Part shown: positions 58,672 to 64,000 of the stretch, in pieces
How the letters are laid out: the number at the start of each line of letters is the position of its first letter
Position numbering within the stretch: the stretch's first letter is position 1
From: Caldilineaceae bacterium
GTDB taxonomy: Bacteria > Chloroflexota > Anaerolineae > Caldilineales > Caldilineaceae
Direction of reading: 5' to 3'
Length of the DNA stretch: 64,000 bases
Assembly: GCA_026708085.1 (NCBI GenBank)
Contig: JAPOVP010000056.1
Coordinates: forward strand, 62,001 to 126,000
Notes under the pieces: model-generated
Databases searched by the model: none
The model's input: the letters and a program-made list of their open reading frames with translations, nothing else
Told to the model about the DNA's origin: nothing
Position numbers and translations under genes: made by a program

Positions 58672-59928
58672 ATGACAACACTTCACCGTGCCCGGCCTAC
58701 ACACTTGCGCTGGCTGGCCCTCCTCTTCCCCCTTCTACTGACCGCGGCCTGCATACCCCAGGACCTCGCCGTCAGCCCGCTGGGTACCGTCGTCGTCGGG
58801 CCGGGCGAGGCGATTCAGATCCGTTCGGCCGAGGTGCTGACGGGAATCGGCGAGCTGGGCATTCCCAGGCAGCGGGCGGTGGCGATGGCGGTGGCCGATT
58901 ACGGGCCGATCAAGGGGCATGCCGTCAGCATGGGCGCGGGGCTCGACTCTCTCTGCACGGCGCAAGGCGGGCTGGGCGCGGCGCAGACGGTGGTCGGCGA
59001 CCCGCGCGTGGTCGGGCTGATCGGCACTTCGTGTTCGGTGGCCGGCGCGGTCGCGTCGCCTATCCTGAGCGAGGCCGGCCTGGTGATGATCTCCTCCTCG
59101 AACACCTCGCCCTCGCTGACCTCCGATCTGCGCGGCAATGCCGGGTCCAACTATTATGCCGGCTACTACCGTACCGCCAGCAACGACCTCCACTTGGGGC
59201 GGGCCGTGGCCGAGTTCGCCTATAACGAGCTCGGGCTGCGCCGCATGGCGACGATCCACGACGGCGACCCCTACACGTCGGGGCTGACCGGCGCGTTCGC
59301 GGTCGAGTTCGAGGCGCTCGGCGGCGCGGTCCCGGTCGTGGCCGAGGTGAGCCGGGGCGAGACGGAGATGGTGCCGGCGCTGACGCGCATCGCCGCGCAG
59401 AGCCCGGAGGGGCTCTTCTTTCTGCTCTTTCCCGAGGAATCGGCCCGCGTCGCGCGCCAGATCGGGCAGGTCGACGGTCTGGAGGAGGTGACGCTGATCA
59501 GCAGCGACTCGCTGCTGCTGGCCGCGCCCGAGATCGTGGACGTCTATCTGACGGGCCCGGAGCTCGGTTTCGGCAACAACGTCAACCAGGCGACGGGAAG
59601 GAGCGGCGACGAGGTGCTCGCCGCCTACGTGGAACGGTACGGCGAGGGTCCGACCTCCGCCTACCTGGCGCACGCCTACGACGCCGCGACCCTGCTCCTG
59701 CACGCGATCGAGGAAGTGGCGGTCGTCCACGGCGACGCGCTCTACATCGACCGTGCCAAGCTGCGGCAGGCGCTGACGAACACGACCGGGTTCGAGGGCG
59801 TCATCGGGGTCATCTCCTGCGACGACTTCGGCGACTGCGGCACCGGCCGCGCCGAGATCAGGCATCACACCGATCCCACGGTCACGGAGTTCGCCGATCT
59901 GCCGGTTGTCTACCGTTATTCACGTTAG
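58672..59928 (+). CDS. LivK-type ABC transporter substrate-binding lipoprotein
   Basis: The 418-residue protein has a lipobox LLTAAC and a type I periplasmic-binding fold: IRSAEVLTGIGELGIPRQRA, VVGLIGTSCSVAGAVASPIL, MISSSNTSPSLT, and in the second lobe AYVERYGEGPTSAYLAHAYD followed by AATLLLHAIEEV. This is the branched-chain amino acid/amide binding family. No permease or ATPase genes lie next to it, so it may be an orphan sensor or share another transporter. The sequence is clearly richer in GC than the region to its left and marks the return to core-like DNA. Confidence 0.86.
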   Translation: MTTLHRARPTHLRWLALLFPLLLTAACIPQDLAVSPLGTVVVGPGEAIQIRSAEVLTGIGELGIPRQRAVAMAVADYGPIKGHAVSMGAGLDSLCTAQGGLGAAQTVVGDPRVVGLIGTSCSVAGAVASPILSEAGLVMISSSNTSPSLTSDLRGNAGSNYYAGYYRTASNDLHLGRAVAEFAYNELGLRRMATIHDGDPYTSGLTGAFAVEFEALGGAVPVVAEVSRGETEMVPALTRIAAQSPEGLFFLLFPEESARVARQIGQVDGLEEVTLISSDSLLLAAPEIVDVYLTGPELGFGNNVNQATGRSGDEVLAAYVERYGEGPTSAYLAHAYDAATLLLHAIEEVAVVHGDALYIDRAKLRQALTNTTGFEGVIGVISCDDFGDCGTGRAEIRHHTDPTVTEFADLPVVYRYSR

Positions 59929-60416
59929 AGTGCGGGGCAAGCGGAGGGAGTTGGACTGCAGTGTTTCGTTTTGAGTTTTTGGTAGCTGCAAGGTCAACTG
60001 CGGCGTTCGCGCAGGCGGCAGGGGTTCACTGGAAATAGAAACCAACGACTTGAAACCTGTAAACCTCGAACCTCGAACCTCGTAAACCCCGAACCTCGAA
60101 AATTGAGACGCGAACACCAACAGCTGAACCCCGGAATCTCGCCTGGCACGCGCAGTGCGAGTTCCGGCAGTTCAGATTGCAGGCCTGTTCGCGCATGACC
60201 GCACTGAAATTCCGGCGGTTGACTTTTCTATAACTATATGTTATTACTTGGCATATACAGACAGAACTTTCCCGGCGCCATCTGTCTTCGCATGGGAAAG
60301 CAGCCGTGAAACCGTTCAAACGTCCTGGTTTCAGCGGGATGTAGCCAGATATTCTGCTGCTACAGGGCCTCCTAAAACGGTTTACACCCAGAAACGACCT
60401 ATTGCGAGACCGACCT
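59929..60416. other. gap with degenerate AACCTCG repeats
   Basis: At 60050-60101 the unit AACCTCG(AA) is repeated about five times with variants. A possible but weak promoter (TTGACT near 60218, TATTAC 17 bp on) precedes the next gene by ~160 bp. Nothing else is visible. Confidence 0.45.
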
Positions 60417-60779
60417 ATGGATGCGGCACTCCTTGAGGACCGGCTACGCGGCTGTCTGACGAAGTTCAGAGAGGGGAATCTCCAGGAGTCGGACCTTGAG
60501 GGCATGCTCGACATTCTGCAAGACGGGGCAGCCCCGCGCCAGCAGCTGCTCTACCTCAGCGCCTCCGGCTCGTCGGTCCATTCGCCGGTCATCGGCATCT
60601 CCTTCATCGGCGACGAAGCGGGCGAACAGGCCGGGGACGATCCGGACCGCTGGCCCTACCAGACGGTGCTGGAGGCCATCCACGATGGCTGGCGCGTGAT
60701 CAAGTTCCCGGAACTGGCGCTCATGCTGCACGAGACACATACCTACGGTCTCGGCTGTGAATTCATACTGGAGAAGTGA
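60417..60779 (+). CDS. hypothetical protein upstream of the PhyH gene
   Basis: From the ATG at 60417 the product has 120 residues with protein-like composition: DGAAPRQQLLYLSASGSS, then PVIGISFIGDEAGEQAG and IHDGWRVIKFPELALMLHE. No family is recognised. It ends 9 bp before the PhyH gene, so both are probably co-transcribed. The stop and the following ribosome-binding site (GAGAGGA) are adjacent. Confidence 0.68.
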   Translation: MDAALLEDRLRGCLTKFREGNLQESDLEGMLDILQDGAAPRQQLLYLSASGSSVHSPVIGISFIGDEAGEQAGDDPDRWPYQTVLEAIHDGWRVIKFPELALMLHETHTYGLGCEFILEK

Positions 60780-60788
60780 GAGAGGAAG

Positions 60789-61631
60789 ATGCTAGGCCAA
60801 CTCTATGATTGTGAACCGACACTGAGCGACGAGCAGGTCGTCGATTTCTGCCGCCAGGGGATGTTGGTCCTCGAACGGGTCGTGCCCGACGAGATCAACC
60901 GGCGCGCGATGGCGTTTCTCGACGATTATCCCGACAACCGCGTCGATGAGATCCTGGCTGAAGAGTGGTTTATGGACGCGGTCATCAAGAACCCGCAGGC
61001 GGCCGGCGCGGTGCGATCGCTGTTGGGCAAGGATTTCAGGCTGCCGCTGGGCATGAGCAATCACCGGGTCAAGACCCCGGAGGCGGCGCAGGGCTGGCAT
61101 ACCGACGGCGGCTCGATCTACACGCCGCGACTGGACTATCTGCAGGTCTTCTACTATCCCCAGGACACGCCGAAGGAGCTGGGTCCGCTCGAGGTTGTGC
61201 CGGCTTCGCACTTCGCCCGCACCAAGGCCAACTATATGGCGCACTACGACAGGATCAAGCCCGGCATGGTGACAGCGCTGCCCGCCGGCTCGATCATCGT
61301 CACCGTCTATTCGATCTGGCACCGCCGCAGCCGTTCGACCGCGGCGGGTCTGCGCAACATGCTCAAATACAACTACTGGCGCACCTCGCCGCCGCAGCGT
61401 GACTGGAAGACGGACCCGCAGTTCGATTTTTCCAGGGCCAATTTCGCCACGGGAACACCCCTGTTTGAGGGTTTCCGCGACAGGCCGTACGTGGCGGAGA
61501 TGTTCTGCTGGCTGTGCGGCTTGGGCGAATTCGACTTTGTTGGCGGACAGGGCTGGCCGATTGTGCCCGAGACGCGGCCGGGCGTGGAGCAGGCCGGCAT
61601 GCCATCTGCTTTGAGCAGGGGCCCTGCTTAA
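60789..61631 (+). CDS. phytanoyl-CoA dioxygenase (PhyH) family protein
   Basis: This is an Fe(II)/2-oxoglutarate-dependent oxygenase of 280 residues. The iron ligands are visible: H104-x-D106 in GWHTDGG and the distal H178 in IWHRRSRS, followed by R for 2-oxoglutarate. The start is LSDEQVVDFCRQGMLVLERV, a typical PhyH beginning. Such enzymes hydroxylate small molecules or natural products; the substrate is unknown. GAGAGGAAG precedes the ATG. The neighbour downstream is a sugar-type solute-binding protein, a pairing often seen in related genomes. Confidence 0.88.
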   Translation: MLGQLYDCEPTLSDEQVVDFCRQGMLVLERVVPDEINRRAMAFLDDYPDNRVDEILAEEWFMDAVIKNPQAAGAVRSLLGKDFRLPLGMSNHRVKTPEAAQGWHTDGGSIYTPRLDYLQVFYYPQDTPKELGPLEVVPASHFARTKANYMAHYDRIKPGMVTALPAGSIIVTVYSIWHRRSRSTAAGLRNMLKYNYWRTSPPQRDWKTDPQFDFSRANFATGTPLFEGFRDRPYVAEMFCWLCGLGEFDFVGGQGWPIVPETRPGVEQAGMPSALSRGPA

Positions 61632-61873
61632 TTGACCTGCCTGCGCCGCGGCCTCCTTTCCAGATAGGGGTCACGGTCTGCTTGCCCGTCTCTGTTGCGG
61701 TTCCGGGGAGGTTGGTTGGTCTCCTTTCAGACAATCTGTTCCTGGTGGGTCAGGCGGCCGGCATGATCTGACGGCGCGGTTGGCCGGTGTCCCACTCCAT
61801 CCGTCGTGTGTGGATCGTTTGAAGCATTCATACCGTCCGTTGAGGTTCAATTACACCTTTAGGGAGGCGAACG

Positions 61874-63520
61874 ATGGAGAGAAAGGATCGGCAGAACGGG
61901 GGGATGAGCCGGCGGGGCTTTCTCGGCCTGACCGGCGCCGCATTGGGAACGGGAGTCCTGGCGGCATGCGCGCCTGCGCCTGTGGCTGCGCCGGTCGCCG
62001 CGCCGGAAGAGGCCCCGGCCGAGCCGGCGATGGCGATGCACTCGGGCCCGATTATCGTTGCGCTGCGCGACACCGCCGACGACGGCCATCAGAAGGCGGG
62101 GCAGGACGCGCTTGTGGCGGCCTACAATGCGCATCAGCCGGACGTAGACGTCATCTTTGAAGCGCCGCCCGGCGGGATCACGGGCGGATACCACGCCTGG
62201 CTTACGACACAGCTTGCCGCGGAAGATATCCGCCTGGATATCGTCTCCGGCGTCGATGCCGGCACCTTCCGCGACTATCTCAACCTGGACAGGTATGTCA
62301 GCGCCCACAACCCGTACGCCGGCAAGCCGTGGAACGAGGCCTTCAATTTTGAGCGGTTCAAGTGGGCCAACGCCAAGGGCGAACGGTACGGCCTGGCCGC
62401 GGCCGGCGCCGAAGTCTTCTGGTATGCAAACAAGACGATGCTGGACGAGGTCGGAGCCAAAGTGCCGGACACGTGGACCGAGTTCATCGACGCCTGCGAG
62501 AAGCTGACCGCGGTCGTGGACAGCCCGATCGTGATCAACTTCACCTGGCAGGGTCATCAGTGGGTCTCCGGCGTCTACTTTGACCAGTATCACCTGGACT
62601 GGGTGGAGACGGTGCGCGCCCACGAAGGTGACTGGAACTATGATCCTGAGTTCGACGGCAAGTTTGTGTTCGACCCGGACGACAAGGACATTCATGCCAA
62701 GTACACCTTCAACGGCCAGCGCTACTTCCGGGCAATCCGCGAGGGCGAGCTGCGCTTCGACACCGACGCCTTTGCCGAGATGATCGACAACCTTTCGATG
62801 GCGTGGCCGAAGTATGCGACCGAGGACTTCTTTGTTCGCAGCGATGGCGGCTACGCGACGTGGCTGCAGCAGCAGGCGGCCTTCCTGCCCTCCGGCACCT
62901 GGGCGCTGCCCACAGTCGACAGCGACCTGAAGGAGATCACGCCCGAGCGCCTGGAACAGCTGGGGCTGGACGAGAGCACCGAAGTCGAGACCTTCGAATG
63001 GGCCATCTTCCCCTTCCCGACGATGGAAGGGCCGCTGGTGCAGTGCCGCGCCAAGGACGTGGCGGGGCAGGGGGACGCCTACGTCAGCATTGTCAAGAAG
63101 AACCAGGAGCAGATCGACCGCTGTCTCGACTTTCTCATGTTCTGGTACTCCGAGTCCGGCATGCAGACCTACTATGACGCACGCCTGGAGGAAGGCTGGG
63201 GGGGCATGGGTCCCGTGGACGTGTACGGGGTCTCCTATTCGCCCGAGCGGCAGATGCTCAACGACATGGTGAGGCCGATGGGGAACGCCGAGCTGAACCA
63301 GAACAACTGGGAGTATTTCAGCGGCTACGAGTCGTGGGACAACACGCACGTCGTCAACGTCAAGAATGCGTATAAGGAGGCGTTGGAGCGCAAGACTACC
63401 GGCGCTGAGTTCGCCCAGTTCTATCAGCAGTACTGGATGGACAACTTTGACGACATTCTGGCGTTGAAGAACGTGACGCACGCCGACCTCGACAATCCCG
63501 CGCGCGAACCGGGAACGTAA
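61874..63520 (+). CDS. Tat-exported extracellular solute-binding lipoprotein (family 1, carbohydrate type)
   Basis: The 548-residue protein begins with a twin-arginine signal (SRRGFLGLTGAALGTGVLAA) with a lipobox Cys, an Ala/Pro linker (APAPVAAPVAAPEEAPAEPA), and the binding-protein fold (DALVAAYNAHQPDVDVIF, GKPWNEAFNFERFKW, PDTWTEFIDACEKL, AFLPSGTWALPTV). This is the family 1 solute-binding group for sugars or oligosaccharides. GGGAGG precedes the ATG. An ABC permease gene may follow at 63642, beyond a short repeat block. Confidence 0.88.
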   Translation: MERKDRQNGGMSRRGFLGLTGAALGTGVLAACAPAPVAAPVAAPEEAPAEPAMAMHSGPIIVALRDTADDGHQKAGQDALVAAYNAHQPDVDVIFEAPPGGITGGYHAWLTTQLAAEDIRLDIVSGVDAGTFRDYLNLDRYVSAHNPYAGKPWNEAFNFERFKWANAKGERYGLAAAGAEVFWYANKTMLDEVGAKVPDTWTEFIDACEKLTAVVDSPIVINFTWQGHQWVSGVYFDQYHLDWVETVRAHEGDWNYDPEFDGKFVFDPDDKDIHAKYTFNGQRYFRAIREGELRFDTDAFAEMIDNLSMAWPKYATEDFFVRSDGGYATWLQQQAAFLPSGTWALPTVDSDLKEITPERLEQLGLDESTEVETFEWAIFPFPTMEGPLVQCRAKDVAGQGDAYVSIVKKNQEQIDRCLDFLMFWYSESGMQTYYDARLEEGWGGMGPVDVYGVSYSPERQMLNDMVRPMGNAELNQNNWEYFSGYESWDNTHVVNVKNAYKEALERKTTGAEFAQFYQQYWMDNFDDILALKNVTHADLDNPAREPGT

Positions 63521-63641
63521 CACCGGTTGCCAGTCTCCAGTTGCCGGTTGCCAGTAACACCAGCTGTGTACCCAGCAGTTGACGTTGCTGGCCACCGGCC
63601 ACCGGCCACTGACCACTGACCACTGACCACTGCAGTCCAAC
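63521..63641. repeat. block of short degenerate direct repeats
   Basis: Two repeat types occur: CCGGTTGCCAGT / TCCAGTTGC near 63523-63556, and ACCGGCC and ACTGACC units (four or more of each) at 63592-63632. This 120-bp block separates the solute-binding gene from the next start. Confidence 0.7.
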
Positions 63642-64000
63642 ATGGTACCGATTCCAGCTGCGGCCTCTCCTCGGTTTTACAGGCGCGGCCTGCAGGTCCT
63701 GATAGGCGTGCTGGTGCTGGCCCTGCTGGTCAACGTCTTCTTCTTCGTCCTGGTCCGCACGGCAGACGAAGAGGCGCTCACGCCGCTGGCGGCGTCGAGC
63801 GAGCAGATGGCGATTGTCGTTCCACTCGACGAACGCACGATGGTTGCGGGGACGGTTGACGACCGGCTCATGCTGCTGGAGGAGGGGGCGCCGGTTCGCG
63901 AGCTGCAGCTCGATGCAGTGATCGGCAGCATAGACATTGCGCCCGGCGGAGACGCGTTCTACGTGGGCTTGGGCGACGGCAGCGTCATTGCACTCGACCG
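63642..64000 (+). CDS. membrane-anchored protein, N-terminal part (runs off the window)
   Basis: The frame is open from ATG 63642 to the window end (119 codons). It begins MVPIPAAASPRFYRRG, then one hydrophobic span (LQVLIGVLVLALLVNVFFFV), then a periplasmic-type segment with WD/PQQ-like repeats (MAIVVPLDERTMVAGTVDDR, IDIAPGGDAFYVGLGDGSVI). A propeller-like sensor or the N-terminus of an ABC permease with an inserted propeller domain is possible. Its position behind the solute-binding gene favours the latter. Confidence 0.65.
   Translation, partial: MVPIPAAASPRFYRRGLQVLIGVLVLALLVNVFFFVLVRTADEEALTPLAASSEQMAIVVPLDERTMVAGTVDDRLMLLEEGAPVRELQLDAVIGSIDIAPGGDAFYVGLGDGSVIALD

Noticed and set aside
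58735-59868. 377-codon open frame on the minus strand
   Set aside because: It mirrors the LivK-type gene and has an Arg/Asp/His-rich composition typical of antisense frames in GC-rich DNA.
61859-63643. 594-codon open frame on the minus strand
   Set aside because: It is antisense to the Tat-exported solute-binding protein, whose signal, domains and ribosome-binding site are clear; the antisense frame is open only because of high GC.

Overview
The window looks like an accessory stretch of a bacterial chromosome, most likely a Chloroflexota genome of the Caldilineaceae type. This is inferred from the style of its genes, not from a marker gene: Tat-exported lipoprotein solute-binding proteins with a Cys lipobox and an Ala/Pro-rich linker, a phytanoyl-CoA dioxygenase beside them, lipoproteins with plant-type leucine-rich repeats, TPR and PD40 lipoproteins, and many restriction and nuclease genes between worn-out insertion sequences. 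There is no rRNA, tRNA, CRISPR array or replication origin that I can see.

Layout. 1-1.3 kb: two small related genes of phage/terminase-small-subunit flavour. 1.5-11.5 kb: a type I restriction-modification operon, hsdM (with an N-terminal XRE helix-turn-helix) - hsdS - a 1121-residue unrecognised protein with a nuclease-like N-terminus - hsdR - a small HELLH metallopeptidase-like gene. The embedded large gene is the best candidate here for an undescribed defence component. 12-19.2 kb: further defence-like genes (a protein with an Rx4H HEPN-like motif, a DUF5677 protein, a TrlF-type PHP-SMC ATPase) and a self-contained transcription unit for a 58-residue protein. 13.3-23.7 kb is cut up by insertion sequences: two IS3-type families (called A and B here), an IS1182-type element, and miniature derivatives of A. 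23.7-28.5 kb: a spondin/DUF4352 secreted protein, a Tat-exported HNH-like membrane protein and an OB-fold lipoprotein. 28.6-35.4 kb: an integrase fragment, a nuclease gene with an internal stop, a complete P450, an antitoxin-like protein, a YhfC-like membrane protein, a 35-residue membrane peptide and a STAND-like ATPase. 35.8-38.6 kb: a PEP-synthase/rifampin-phosphotransferase-like enzyme.

39-53.5 kb is an envelope region: repeat lipoproteins, a PD40 beta-propeller lipoprotein, a PhoB/PhoR-type two-component system directly followed by two paralogous repeat lipoproteins, an LRR lipoprotein and a TPR protein. 53.7-58.6 kb is a second defence-like island: an MNT/HEPN toxin-antitoxin pair, the tail of a lost DNA methylase, and four consecutive genes of which three are predicted nucleases of different folds (PD-(D/E)XK, NucS-like with an added C-terminal domain, GIY-YIG). 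From 58.7 kb to the end the sequence becomes GC-rich and metabolic: solute-binding proteins, a PhyH dioxygenase and the start of a membrane-anchored protein.

Two genes (hsdM and the ATPase at 34.2 kb) have near-consensus promoters whose -10 box ends 7 nt before the start codon, so both should give leaderless mRNAs. Four 168-179 bp miniature elements are internal-deletion derivatives of IS family A, and the IS1182-type element shares its outermost 30 bp with IS family B.
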